Shown here piece by piece: positions 8,137-16,025 of a DNA stretch of 64,000 nt. The stretch is from assembly GCF_017874425.1 (NCBI RefSeq), contig NZ_JAGGLL010000018.1, positions 1-64,000 on the forward strand, read 5' to 3'. The stretch comes from Clostridium punense (GTDB lineage Bacteria > Bacillota > Clostridia > Clostridiales > Clostridiaceae). The notes under the pieces were generated by a model. It did not search any database, had not been told where the DNA came from, and saw only the letters and a list, made by a program, of their open reading frames with translations. The stretch's first letter is position 1, and every line of letters starts with the position of its first letter. The translations under genes were made by a program, and so were the position numbers.

Positions 8137-9021
8137 TTATTTCCCCTCCATTTCGTAATAAGCCATAAACACTTCTGAAAGTTTCTTTTCCTCAATTATT
8201 AAATCCTCTACAGGATATTTTACTAAAAGGGAAAGAAGCTTATTAATATCACCATTATAATTAAACAATAATATATTATCTTTAAATTCAAGAATTTCTC
8301 CCCCTAGAGCTTTAACTTCTTCTGAAAGGTTTTGAGAAAGCTTTAAGGTGATTCTTTTAACCTTTTTGTTGGCAAATTCCTCTATATTTTTAACTTCAAT
8401 GATTTTACCTTCTTTAATTATGGCTACTCTATCACAAAACTCTTCTACTTCCGTTAAGTTGTGACTAGATAAGAAGATAGTAGAGCCAGAATTTTTAAGA
8501 GCTACTAGCTCAGTGAATAGCTTTTGCTGAACCAGTGGATCTAGTCCATTAGTAGGCTCGTCTAAAATTAAAAGCTTTGGCTTATGAATAAAAGCTTGAA
8601 TTAGAGCTACCTTCTTTTTATTTCCTAGGGATAATTCAAAAATCTTTTTATTTAAATCCACATCGAAAGTCTTAATTAAGTGCTCAACATATTCTTCATC
8701 AATGTTTTTCTTAAAGGTTTTGGCATAGTTAATTATTTCTCCAACCTTTACATCATCATAATATCTAACCTCACTTGGTACGTAGCCTAAATCCTCTTTT
8801 ATTTTAGTTGTATCCGTAACACAATCTAAGCGAAAGATTTTAGCCTCCCCACTAGTAGGAAAGATTAGGTTTAGTAGCACCTTTATAGTAGTTGACTTAC
8901 CAGCTCCGTTAGGACCAATAAATCCGTAAATTTCACCTTTCTTTACTGATAGGGTAACCCCATCGATTCCACGGCTTTTACCATAGGTTTTAGTTAAATT
9001 TTTGATATCTATAACATTCAT
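8137..9021 (-). CDS. ABC transporter ATP-binding protein
   Basis: A 294-residue ATPase for the adjacent permease. Walker A is GPNGAGKST, Walker B is LLILDEPTNGLD, the H-loop is SSHNL, and the signature is LSLGN rather than LSGGQ. The C-terminal ~85 residues form the extra domain common in ABC-2 exporter ATPases. A longer frame exists upstream to 9063, but GGAGGGG lies 5 nt before the ATG at 9021, so that start is chosen. It is probably regulated with the LytTR/DUF3021 genes upstream, although a 14-bp hairpin separates them. Confidence 0.9.
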   Translation of the reverse strand: MNVIDIKNLTKTYGKSRGIDGVTLSVKKGEIYGFIGPNGAGKSTTIKVLLNLIFPTSGEAKIFRLDCVTDTTKIKEDLGYVPSEVRYYDDVKVGEIINYAKTFKKNIDEEYVEHLIKTFDVDLNKKIFELSLGNKKKVALIQAFIHKPKLLILDEPTNGLDPLVQQKLFTELVALKNSGSTIFLSSHNLTEVEEFCDRVAIIKEGKIIEVKNIEEFANKKVKRITLKLSQNLSEEVKALGGEILEFKDNILLFNYNGDINKLLSLLVKYPVEDLIIEEKKLSEVFMAYYEMEGK

Positions 9022-9075
9022 AATAACCCCTCCATACTGTAATGAAATATATATAGGTTGCAATAGAATTTCTAT

Positions 9076-9150
9076 ATTATAAGGTGATTTTGAGCAACTT
9101 ACATCAAATAGAATATAATATAGAATGCAATATTTTTATTGCATTCTATA
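9076..9150 (-). promoter_or_regulatory. palindrome and possible promoter between DUF3021 and ABC genes
   Basis: A perfect 14-bp inverted repeat, 9119-9132 (TATAGAATGCAATA) with 9137-9150, loop TTTT, stands in the 184-nt gap. Minus-strand reading then reaches a TATAAT at 9081-9076. A second imperfect copy of the GCAATAGAAT/ATTCTAT theme is near 9058-9078. The arrangement suits an operator or attenuator for the ABC pair. A terminator is less likely because no clear T run follows on either strand. Confidence 0.45.
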
Positions 9151-9205
9151 TACATAAAAGAAATAAACTAAATTTATCCTCAAAATGCCATTAATTAAAA
9201 ATATC

Positions 9206-9652
9206 TTAATTTTTCAGATTTTTACTTTGTTTATATATTGCAAGCTTACTGTTTAGTTCCTCTCCAGTTAATTTATAATATATGTGAAGTGAATTAAGTA
9301 TTCCAAGGTAAAAAAGTGTATATCCTCCAGTGTAAAGTCCTAAGGAAGAGAGCTTTTGTACATTTATCCATCCAAACATATTGAGAAACAGTAGTATAGT
9401 TACGTAGCAGAGTATAAAATGAATTAGGAATTTTCCTTTCATAGAAATGCTATTTAAAGTAAATTCACCAAAAATTAGATATTGAATCAACACTAACACA
9501 ATAGTTAAAATCATCAGCTGCCATACCACTATAAATTCCATGGAGGTGTTTCCCAGGAGCATATTTACAATAGTATAAATTATTATGGCTGCTGCATAGA
9601 AGAGTCCCCATACAAACTTAAATTGCATTAGTAATTCCATGTTTTTTTTCAT
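9206..9652 (-). CDS. DUF3021 membrane protein
   Basis: A 148-residue protein with four predicted transmembrane segments (about 13-31, 42-62, 73-93, 101-121), a short basic N-terminus and a charged C-terminal tail. The topology, length and position directly behind a LytTR regulator gene fit DUF3021, a family that nearly always pairs with short LytTR proteins and is thought to restrain or sense for them. GGAG lies 7 nt before the ATG. The gap to the LytTR gene is 12 nt. Confidence 0.85.
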   Translation of the reverse strand: MKKNMELLMQFKFVWGLFYAAAIIIYTIVNMLLGNTSMEFIVVWQLMILTIVLVLIQYLIFGEFTLNSISMKGKFLIHFILCYVTILLFLNMFGWINVQKLSSLGLYTGGYTLFYLGILNSLHIYYKLTGEELNSKLAIYKQSKNLKN

Positions 9653-9664
9653 ACAATCACTCCT

Positions 9665-10102
9665 TTACATCCCTAAGATTTCCTTGATTACTGGCACATA
9701 TTGCCTTGAAATGATCAGCTTTTCATCACTTTCTAGTAGAGCCTCTAATCTTCCATTAAATCTAGGTGAAAGTTTTTTTATTTTAGAAATATTTATTATA
9801 GTAGATTTGCTTGCTCTAAAGAAATCTAGCTTAGAAAGTTTTTCTTCTATTTCATAAAGCCGTAAATGAGTTTCTAAAACCTGAGCATCTGTATAAATAA
9901 AGGTCTTTTTATCCACTGTTTCAAAGTAATATATATCCTTTGGGTCAATGATGTAGGAAGTACCATTTGAAATACCAATGATTTTCTCATCATTTTGCTT
10001 AAGTAGTGAAATAATTCTTTGTATTTCGTCGTTAATTTCTGTGCATTTGATTATTACTTCTATTTCTTTATTTTCTGGAGAACTATCAATGGTTATCTTC
10101 AA
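9665..10102 (-). CDS. LytTR-domain transcriptional regulator
   Basis: A 145-residue regulator without a receiver domain. The N-terminal ~45 residues are a short alpha/beta segment with EIEVIIKC. The LytTR DNA-binding domain covers about 50-145: ISNGTSYIIDPKDIYYFETVDKK, shortened to its core DIYYFE, then FFRASKSTIINISKIKKL and a closing RQYVPVIKEILG. The start is TTG at 10102, because AGGAGG (10116-10111) overlaps a GTG and sits 2 nt from an ATG but is 8 nt from this TTG. With DUF3021 it forms a standard membrane-protein/LytTR pair that likely controls the ABC genes downstream. Confidence 0.88.
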   Translation of the reverse strand: MKITIDSSPENKEIEVIIKCTEINDEIQRIISLLKQNDEKIIGISNGTSYIIDPKDIYYFETVDKKTFIYTDAQVLETHLRLYEIEEKLSKLDFFRASKSTIINISKIKKLSPRFNGRLEALLESDEKLIISRQYVPVIKEILGM

Positions 10103-10604
10103 AGTCATCACCTCCTAAAATTTTTTTCTTATTAAATATAAATTTTTAAAAACCAATTATTTTACAAATCCAATATCCAAAGCTAAATTAGTACCTTGGG
10201 TAAGTCATACTTATTGTAAGCATCCATGATAAAACTTAACCAGGAGCATTTTTATTTATTCATCATAATAATAAATATAAACTTACATATAAATAGCTGT
10301 CTAAGGGCTTTAGAAAAATACAAGTTTGGAAAATAATAAATATCTTATTTATATTCCATTATTTTCAACTTCATAGCTTAGTATTAATATAAACCTATAA
10401 ATAAGCTATGTAAATAATCTAAGGAGTAAGTTGCAGTTTGAACCTACTGAGATGCATATTTAAGGCTAAGATAGTATTTTAATTTTACTTATATATCTAA
10501 AGTTTAAATAACCATTTGGCACTGGAGATGGATAAGTTTTAAAGGTGGCTATGAAAAAAATGTTCCATTATGTAAAAACAATTTAGAATTTTATAAAAAC
10601 TGTA
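10103..10604. other. non-coding stretch upstream of riboswitch promoter
   Basis: About 500 nt between the LytTR start and the riboswitch promoter. It is AT-rich, contains only reading frames of a dozen codons or fewer with poor starts, and no hairpin that I trust. The LytTR promoter should be near its left end but no clear hexamer pair stands out. Confidence 0.4.
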
Positions 10605-10633
10605 TTTACAAATGTTTCTAAATATACTATAAT
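10605..10633 (+). promoter_or_regulatory. promoter of riboswitch-ABC operon
   Basis: TTTACA at 10605-10610 and TATAAT at 10628-10633 with an exact 17-nt spacer: a near-consensus vegetative promoter. Transcription would begin about 10640, just before the structured leader. Confidence 0.85.
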
Positions 10634-10641
10634 TAACTTAC

Positions 10642-10733
10642 TATGAGAGTGCATCTAGGGTTCCGATGGAAACATGTCTGGTCCGAGCGATGCAGGATTT
10701 TATCTACACTTTTAGGAAAAAAGCCTAAAGGAC
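10642..10733 (+). ncRNA. riboswitch aptamer, ykkC/guanidine-like
   Basis: P1: 10650-10655 (TGCATC) with 10689-10694 (GATGCA). Inside is an asymmetric internal loop carrying CTAGGGTTCCG and CTGGTCCGAG, closed by a GAAA tetraloop hairpin (ATG-GAAA-CAT). These are the hallmark sequences of the ykkC (guanidine-I) P1 domain. P3-like helix: 10711-10716 (TTTAGG) with 10724-10729 (CCTAAA), A-rich loop, then AGGACGAG. The ykkC P2 with its ACGG repeats is absent. GTCC (10681-10684) can pair with GGAC (10730-10733). The two-helix-plus-pseudoknot layout makes guanidine-IV (mepA) a serious alternative. The ligand is unproven. Confidence 0.75.
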
Positions 10734-10776
10734 GAGTCTCAACCTATGAGATTTGTACTTTAGGCTTTATTTTTTT
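10720..10776 (+). terminator. riboswitch expression platform terminator
   Basis: The 11-bp stem 10720-10730 (AAAGCCTAAAG) with 10758-10768 encloses a smaller hairpin, 10737-10741 with 10747-10751, and is followed by seven T residues. Its left arm overlaps CCTAAA of the aptamer helix, so the two folds exclude each other. Ligand binding should block termination (genetic ON switch). Confidence 0.88.
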
Positions 10777-10903
10777 ACAAATTTTTAAGACTAAATAGTA
10801 ATCATGAAAGTTGCAATAAATCAGTGCACAATTTATTTCAATAGAATATGAACTACAAAAGGTCTTAATTATTAATACACAAATAAAAAAGGGGGGCGCT
10901 TTT

Positions 10904-11908
10904 ATGAGCATCATCAAGGTAAATAATCTATGCAAGACTTTTAAAGTAAAAACTAAAGAACCAGGGCTAAGTGGAAGCATAAAATCAATGTTTGCACCTT
11001 CCTATAAGGAAGTGAAGGCTGTAAAGGATATTTCCTTTCAAGTAGAAAAGGGGGAAATATTAGCCTTTATTGGGCCAAATGGAGCAGGAAAGTCAACAAC
11101 AATTAAAATGATGACTGGGATTTTACATCCTTCCTCAGGTGATATTGAGGTTCTAGGATTAAACCCAGCTAAAGATAGAAGGGAATTGTCCTATAAAATA
11201 GGTACAGTATTTGGACAGAAATCACAACTTTGGTTTCACTTACCTCCACTAGACAGTTTTAATTTACTGGGAAATATTTATGAAATGGATAAGGATAAAC
11301 TTAAAAAGAGAATTGAAATGCTAAAGGAAGTTTTTGAAATAGGAGATTTAATGGATGTACCTGTTAGAAAACTATCCTTAGGACAAAGAATTCGCTGTGA
11401 AATTGCAGCTTCAATTTTACATGAACCAGAAATAATTTTCTTGGATGAGCCAACTATTGGATTAGATGTAGTAGTTAAGCAAAAAATCAGAGAGCTTATT
11501 TTACAGCTAAATAAGGAAGAGAAGACTACAATTTTCTTAACTTCCCATGATGCTGGAGACATTGAGCAGCTATGTAAAAGAGCCATCATAATAAACCATG
11601 GAGAAGTAGTACTAAATGAAACTATTAAAAGTCTTAAATATGATTATCTAAATAAAAAGGAAATCCACATTAAATATAGTGACTCTGTAAATTTACAAGA
11701 TTCAAAGTTGAATATCATAAAGCACAAAGGGAATGCAGTAAAGGTACAAGTTGATACCACAAAACAGGATATAGATGAGGTATTAACAACACTTATAAAA
11801 TGTGGAAAGGTTAATGATATCACCATATCAGAAGCACCTTTAGAGGAGGTAATCTCACTAATTTATACACAAAAAAAGGGTGGTGAGAACTATGCAATTA
11901 ATTCGTAA
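10904..11908 (+). CDS. ABC-2 exporter ATP-binding protein (COG4586 type)
   Basis: A 334-residue ATPase, first gene of the riboswitch operon. The N-terminal insertion before the core (KTKEPGLSGSIKSMF) and FGQKSQLWF after the Walker region are typical of the COG4586 subgroup. Walker A GPNGAGKST lies near 60, signature LSLGQR near 160, Walker B IIFLDEPTIGLD near 183, and the H-loop is TSHDAGD. A ~100-residue C-terminal domain follows. It partners two dissimilar ABC-2 permeases encoded directly downstream with overlapping ends. An RBS of GGGGGGCG precedes the ATG. The substrate is unknown; the riboswitch hints at a small toxic or guanidine-like compound. Confidence 0.9.
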   Translation: MSIIKVNNLCKTFKVKTKEPGLSGSIKSMFAPSYKEVKAVKDISFQVEKGEILAFIGPNGAGKSTTIKMMTGILHPSSGDIEVLGLNPAKDRRELSYKIGTVFGQKSQLWFHLPPLDSFNLLGNIYEMDKDKLKKRIEMLKEVFEIGDLMDVPVRKLSLGQRIRCEIAASILHEPEIIFLDEPTIGLDVVVKQKIRELILQLNKEEKTTIFLTSHDAGDIEQLCKRAIIINHGEVVLNETIKSLKYDYLNKKEIHIKYSDSVNLQDSKLNIIKHKGNAVKVQVDTTKQDIDEVLTTLIKCGKVNDITISEAPLEEVISLIYTQKKGGENYAINS

Positions 11909-12689
11909 ATATGGCCAAATTTCAAAAATCACCATGGCAAACAGCCTAGTATACTTTTGGAACTTCCTAGGTAAGAATATATTTTTCATCTTTATTATGT
12001 TTATATATCTAATGCTTTGGAAAGCCATTTACAGTGAAAAGGGAGCTTTAGTTGGAGGACTTACCTTAAATCAAATGATTTGGTATTTAGTTGTTACAGA
12101 GCTTATAACTCTTTCAAGAACAGAGGTACACCTTCAAGTAAATGAAGATGTTAAAAGTGGAAATATAGCTTATCTTTTAAATAAACCTTATAACTATGTA
12201 TTATATTGTTTTTCTTATTTTCTTGGAGAAGTAGGGGTAAAGCTTTTGACAAATGGAATTATAGGAATTTTAGTAGGATTAATTTATGTAGGAACTTTGC
12301 AAGGTTTTAATTTTGCACACTTACCTTTTATATTTTTATCCTTAATGGTGGGATGTTTTATAAATTTCTTTATTTATATATCCCTAGCACTAACCTCCTT
12401 TTGGTTTGAAGAAAATAGTGCGTTCTTTTGGATTTATTCAAAGCTTATTTTTACCTTAGGTGGAATGTTGATGCCAATAGAGCTTTTTCCTAATTGGCTT
12501 AAGAATATATCACAATATTTACCCTTTGCCTATGTAACTTATGTGCCAGGAAAACTTGCAGTAGACTTTTCCTTTAGCGCATTTTACAAAGGTTTTGGAA
12601 TACAAATAATTTATTTAATAGGATTTTTCTTGCTAGCTATGATTTTATACAGAAAGGGGGCAAAGAACTTAAATGTTAATGGAGGTTAA
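11892..12689 (+). CDS. ABC-2 permease subunit 1 (COG4587 type)
   Basis: A 265-residue membrane protein with about six hydrophobic segments (roughly 20-42, 52-70, 95-120, 135-165, 180-200, 225-250). The SRTEVHLQVNEDVKSGNIAYLLNKPYNY region, seen in short as EDVKSGNIAYLLNKP, is the cytoplasmic coupling segment of these DUF990-type permeases. The start chosen is ATG 11892, with GGTGGTGAG just upstream; it overlaps the ATPase gene by 17 nt, implying translational coupling. An earlier GTG at 11880 is too close to the RBS. Confidence 0.85.
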   Translation: MQLIRKYGQISKITMANSLVYFWNFLGKNIFFIFIMFIYLMLWKAIYSEKGALVGGLTLNQMIWYLVVTELITLSRTEVHLQVNEDVKSGNIAYLLNKPYNYVLYCFSYFLGEVGVKLLTNGIIGILVGLIYVGTLQGFNFAHLPFIFLSLMVGCFINFFIYISLALTSFWFEENSAFFWIYSKLIFTLGGMLMPIELFPNWLKNISQYLPFAYVTYVPGKLAVDFSFSAFYKGFGIQIIYLIGFFLLAMILYRKGAKNLNVNGG

Positions 12690-13470
12690 AAAGAGCTTAA
12701 AGCTCATGGGTTTTTATTTTAAATTTAATTTATCTGCAGTGATGGAGTATAGAGTGAGTTTTTTAATGCAGTGTTTTGGAATGGCACTAAACAATTCTGC
12801 TTTCATATTTTTCTGGTGGATACTATTTAACAACGTAAATATTATAGGGGGCTATGGCTTTACAGATGTAATGATGCTGTGGGCAATATCTTCAGCAAGT
12901 TTTGGACTTTGCTTCATAACTTTTGGCAATGTAAATCAAATCACTAGGATGATTTTAAATGGGGAGTTAGACACCTATTTATTACAACCTAAGGATCCTT
13001 TAATAAATATTCTTTGTTCAAAGACCATAATTTCAGCGTGGGGTGATACCTTATATGGAATAATTTTATTTTTCTTCATTAAGGGCTTTAATATTAAAGC
13101 TTTTGGGTTATTTTTACTCTTTATAATTACAGGGGCATTAATCTTTGCTTCAGTTTTAGTAACCATACATGCCTTAAGTTTTTATAGTGGTAACACCGAA
13201 GGCATTGCACAGCTTACCACTGAATTTCTAATAAGCTTTACTATATATCCAGAAGGCATATTTAAAGGTGGACTTAGGTATGTTTTGTATACTCTAATAC
13301 CAGCTGCTTTCATGGTATATATGCCCGCTAGAATTATAAGCAATTTTAGTTTGCCAATGCTATTTTCAGTGCTAGCCGTAGCAGTTATGTGGATAATCAT
13401 TGCTTATACCGCCTTTTATAAAGGTCTTAAAAAATACGAATCAGGAAACTTAATTATAAACAAACTTTAA
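12673..13470 (+). CDS. ABC-2 permease subunit 2 (COG3694 type)
   Basis: A 265-residue membrane protein, the second permease half of the exporter. It has about six transmembrane segments, with the loop RMILNGELDTYLLQPKDP (residues ~93-110) matching the coupling region in COG3694 proteins and resembling the equivalent SGNIAYLLNKP loop of its partner. The ATG overlaps the first permease gene by 17 nt; AAGGGGG lies 12 nt upstream. The three overlapping genes form one operon under the riboswitch. No terminator is obvious after it, so readthrough toward the nucleosidase gene is possible. Confidence 0.85.
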   Translation: MLMEVKKSLKLMGFYFKFNLSAVMEYRVSFLMQCFGMALNNSAFIFFWWILFNNVNIIGGYGFTDVMMLWAISSASFGLCFITFGNVNQITRMILNGELDTYLLQPKDPLINILCSKTIISAWGDTLYGIILFFFIKGFNIKAFGLFLLFIITGALIFASVLVTIHALSFYSGNTEGIAQLTTEFLISFTIYPEGIFKGGLRYVLYTLIPAAFMVYMPARIISNFSLPMLFSVLAVAVMWIIIAYTAFYKGLKKYESGNLIINKL

Positions 13471-13479
13471 AAAGTGTAA

Positions 13480-13584
13480 GAGTTAGCTCCAAGAGCACTA
13501 TATAAGAAATTTGGATTTGTGGAGGATGAGTTACTTATAGATAGAAACTATCCACAGCAAAAGTTTATATTGCATAGGAGTTAA
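13480..13584 (+). pseudogene. 3' remnant of a GNAT acetyltransferase
   Basis: An open stretch of 34 codons with no start codon, preceded in frame by TAA at 13477-13479. It encodes a GNAT C-terminus: LAPRALYKKFGFVEDE, matching the usual N..A..LY.K.GF ending, then a tail to TAA at 13582-13584. The acetyl-CoA-binding core is missing. It lies just after the ABC operon and before the nucleosidase RBS, and is best read as the decayed end of a deleted gene. Confidence 0.7.
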
Positions 13585-13601
13585 TACATGGGGGAGAAAA
13601 A

Positions 13602-14291
13602 ATGAGAATAGGAATAATTGGACCTACAGAAAAAGAAATACAGCCTTTTATAGATAAAATTAAAGATAAAAAGCTCTGTGAAAAAGCTATGTTAAAGTTT
13701 TATACAGGAACTTATGAAGGTAGTGAAGTAGTAGCAGTATTATGTGGAGTTTGCAAAGTAAATGCTGCTATTGCAACACAAATTCTAATTGATAACTTTG
13801 GAGTTACTCAGGTTATCTTAACTGGAGTTGCTGGTGCCTTAAATAAAAAGCTTAAAATTGGAGATACAGTTATTTCAAATGAAGTAGCTTACCATGATGT
13901 GAAAGGTGGAATTTTAACAGAATACCATCCTTGGATGGAGGATATATATTTTAGACCAGATGCAAATTTACTAAGCTTATGCGAAGAAGTTGGCAAAGAA
14001 TTAGAACCTCAGAATAAATGCTATATTGGAAGGATAATTACTGGAGAAGCCTTTATTACACACAATGAAAGAGAAGATTTAATAGAAAGATTTAACCCTT
14101 TATGTGTGGATATGGAAAGTGCTAGTGTAGCTCATAGCTGCTATGTTAATAAAATCCCCTTTATAGTTATCCGATCTATGTCAGATAATGCTGATGAGAA
14201 TGGTTCGGAATCTTTTAAAAGTAATGTAGAATTAGCAGCACTAAACTCAATTAAAGTAGCAGAAGGGCTTATTAGAAAGCTAAGTAGCTAA
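13602..14291 (+). CDS. mtnN: 5'-methylthioadenosine/S-adenosylhomocysteine nucleosidase
   Basis: A 229-residue MTA/SAH nucleosidase that hydrolyses MTA and SAH to adenine and the thioribose product, clearing inhibitory by-products of SAM use. Key residues correspond to the E. coli enzyme: Glu12 (IGPTEKE), Glu172 in VDMESAS and the catalytic Asp195 in RSMSDNADE. The nucleoside-phosphorylase glycine loop is TGVAGAL. Length is normal. GGGGGAG precedes ATG. Its product step is metabolically linked to the many SAM methyltransferases in this window, though no operon joins them. Confidence 0.93.
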   Translation: MRIGIIGPTEKEIQPFIDKIKDKKLCEKAMLKFYTGTYEGSEVVAVLCGVCKVNAAIATQILIDNFGVTQVILTGVAGALNKKLKIGDTVISNEVAYHDVKGGILTEYHPWMEDIYFRPDANLLSLCEEVGKELEPQNKCYIGRIITGEAFITHNEREDLIERFNPLCVDMESASVAHSCYVNKIPFIVIRSMSDNADENGSESFKSNVELAALNSIKVAEGLIRKLSS

Positions 14292-14332
14292 TTTAATTAT
14301 TAAGATTTATAGCACGTTAGGGGGGATAAGAA

Positions 14333-14977
14333 GTGAGAGTATCCATATTAACAAGTGGATTTCCTAATGGATTTACTGAGGATTTTATTAATTGTATAAA
14401 AGAATATTATCATAATAATGGATCTATGTTATTTATTGCATCAGACTTTGCTGAACACTCAAAAACTGATAAATATCTGCAAGTATTTCTCACCATGTTC
14501 AGAGAAAACGGTGTTGTTTTCAATGAAGTTAACACCATAGATTATAGAACTTCTAAAGAAAAAGCCCTTGAATATATAGAAAATGCTGAGGTAATTTGGC
14601 TTTCAGGTGGAGACACATTAAAGCAAATTCAGCATATGAAAGAATACAATATAATTCCTGCTCTGCAGAAGAGGGAAGGGATTACCATTGGAATGAGTGC
14701 TGGTTCAATAAATATGGCTAAAAGAGTAGTGCTGGCAAGAGATATAAATGATAACATTCTAGAACTAGCTATTTATGAGGGCATTGGACTTGTAGACATT
14801 AATGTTGAACCTCACTTAGATTCTGCAAGTGAAGACCATATGAGAGAAGTTTATGAAGCATCACAGTATGGAACTATTTATGGGTTATATGATAATTCAT
14901 TTATTAAAATTGTGGATAATAACATGGACATTTATGGGACTTATTTTAAGTATAAAAATGGTGAGAATGTGGTGTAG
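14333..14977 (+). CDS. S51-family (peptidase E-like) protein
   Basis: A 214-residue member of the class-I glutamine-amidotransferase-like peptidase E group. The nucleophile Ser122 lies in the elbow GMSAGS; WLSGGDTLKQ (about 89-98) is the conserved upstream glycine motif; EPHLDSA supplies a candidate His. Peptidase E enzymes cleave Asp-X dipeptides, but many clostridial relatives are uncharacterised, so the substrate is open. The start is GTG with GGGGGG 7 nt upstream. It is monocistronic by spacing. A second S51-like gene lies at 25080-25748. Confidence 0.8.
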   Translation: MRVSILTSGFPNGFTEDFINCIKEYYHNNGSMLFIASDFAEHSKTDKYLQVFLTMFRENGVVFNEVNTIDYRTSKEKALEYIENAEVIWLSGGDTLKQIQHMKEYNIIPALQKREGITIGMSAGSINMAKRVVLARDINDNILELAIYEGIGLVDINVEPHLDSASEDHMREVYEASQYGTIYGLYDNSFIKIVDNNMDIYGTYFKYKNGENVV

Positions 14978-15040
14978 GTCTTTTAAATAGTAGCTTACTT
15001 AGAATTAAGAGTTTTACCTTGAATTGGGAGGGGATAGTGT

Positions 15041-15613
15041 ATGGAAGCAATAACTCAATATGCTAACGAGGAATTATGGGAGCATGAATGGGAAAGGGAA
15101 TATAAATATGGAGTTATTTTATTTATTCCACCAGAGCCCCTCCTATCTATGGTAAATCAATTAAGGCAAAAGTATGATAACTTTTCAGCAGAGGGATGTT
15201 GTGCTCACATAAGCTTAACAATGCCGCTTAAATGTCCACTAACAATTGAAGGAATAAATGAAATTCAAAAGAAATTATCAAACTTTAATAGGTTTAATGT
15301 CCAGTATGGACCCTTTATAAACTTTCTTCCAGTTGCAAATGGCGTGGTTTTAGAGATTAAGGAACAAGAAAAGTTTGAAAAATTATATAAAATTATTGAA
15401 AGTGTAGAGAGTATTGAGTTTTACAGTAGAAAGTGGTCTTTTAAAGCACATATGACAATTGCTGAGTTTATAAGTAAAGATGATACGTTAGCTTTAACTG
15501 AAGAACTAAATAAAAATCTGATACAGGGTTCATTTATTTGCCATAGAGTTTCTTATATGGTTCCAAACCAAGATATGGTATTTGAAAAGATTATGGACTT
15601 CAATTTGAAATAG
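15041..15613 (+). CDS. 2H phosphoesterase (2'-5' RNA ligase superfamily)
   Basis: A 190-residue protein with the two H-x-S/T motifs that define 2H phosphoesterases: His56-Ile-Ser58 in CCAHISLTMP and His137-Met-Thr139 in KAHMTIAEF, about 80 residues apart as expected. Members act on cyclic phosphates or 2'-5' linkages in RNA or nucleotides. The N-terminal ~20 residues are an extra acidic/Trp-containing extension. GGGAGGGG precedes the ATG. It is a single gene; a shorter paralogue lies at 18141-18641. Confidence 0.82.
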   Translation: MEAITQYANEELWEHEWEREYKYGVILFIPPEPLLSMVNQLRQKYDNFSAEGCCAHISLTMPLKCPLTIEGINEIQKKLSNFNRFNVQYGPFINFLPVANGVVLEIKEQEKFEKLYKIIESVESIEFYSRKWSFKAHMTIAEFISKDDTLALTEELNKNLIQGSFICHRVSYMVPNQDMVFEKIMDFNLK

Positions 15614-15693
15614 TATAGCTTACCTTGTAGTACGATTAAGTTGTTAGGGTAACAATTTTAAAGCTAATTGAAAATAGAAATAGGAAGATAAAA

Positions 15694-15929
15694 ATGAAGG
15701 ATATTAAAATAAAACCTCAAGAATTTGTAAAAGGGAAAGCATTAGAATATTTAAATGAACTTCCTAAGTTTAAAGCTTTTATTTATAAATTATCATTCAT
15801 TTTAGTTTGATTTGTTTCTACAGAATTATGAGGTTCTAATTCAGGGGGATATGTGACTATTTTATTTGTGATAAAGAAATAGACCACATAATTTCTCAAG
15901 GAATAACATGGGGAGAGGGAAGAACTTAA
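15694..15929 (+). pseudogene. degenerate ORF, possibly VOC-family remnant
   Basis: In this 412-nt gap two coding-like pieces occur in different frames. 15694-15810 encodes 38 residues from an ATG behind AGGAAGAT. 15840-15929 is open without a start and ends in DKEIDHIISQGITWGEGRT, which resembles the C-terminal half of vicinal-oxygen-chelate proteins. The switch of frame and intervening stops suggest a decayed gene. The family guess is weak. The rest of the gap is featureless up to the RBS at 16013. Confidence 0.3.
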
Positions 15930-16025
15930 GATGAAAATAAAAGGTTAAGAGAGTAATTAGCTAAATTAAAGAGTATAAAGCAAGTCACAATCGTAAATTA
16001 TTGCGAATTAAATGGAGGATGTTAT

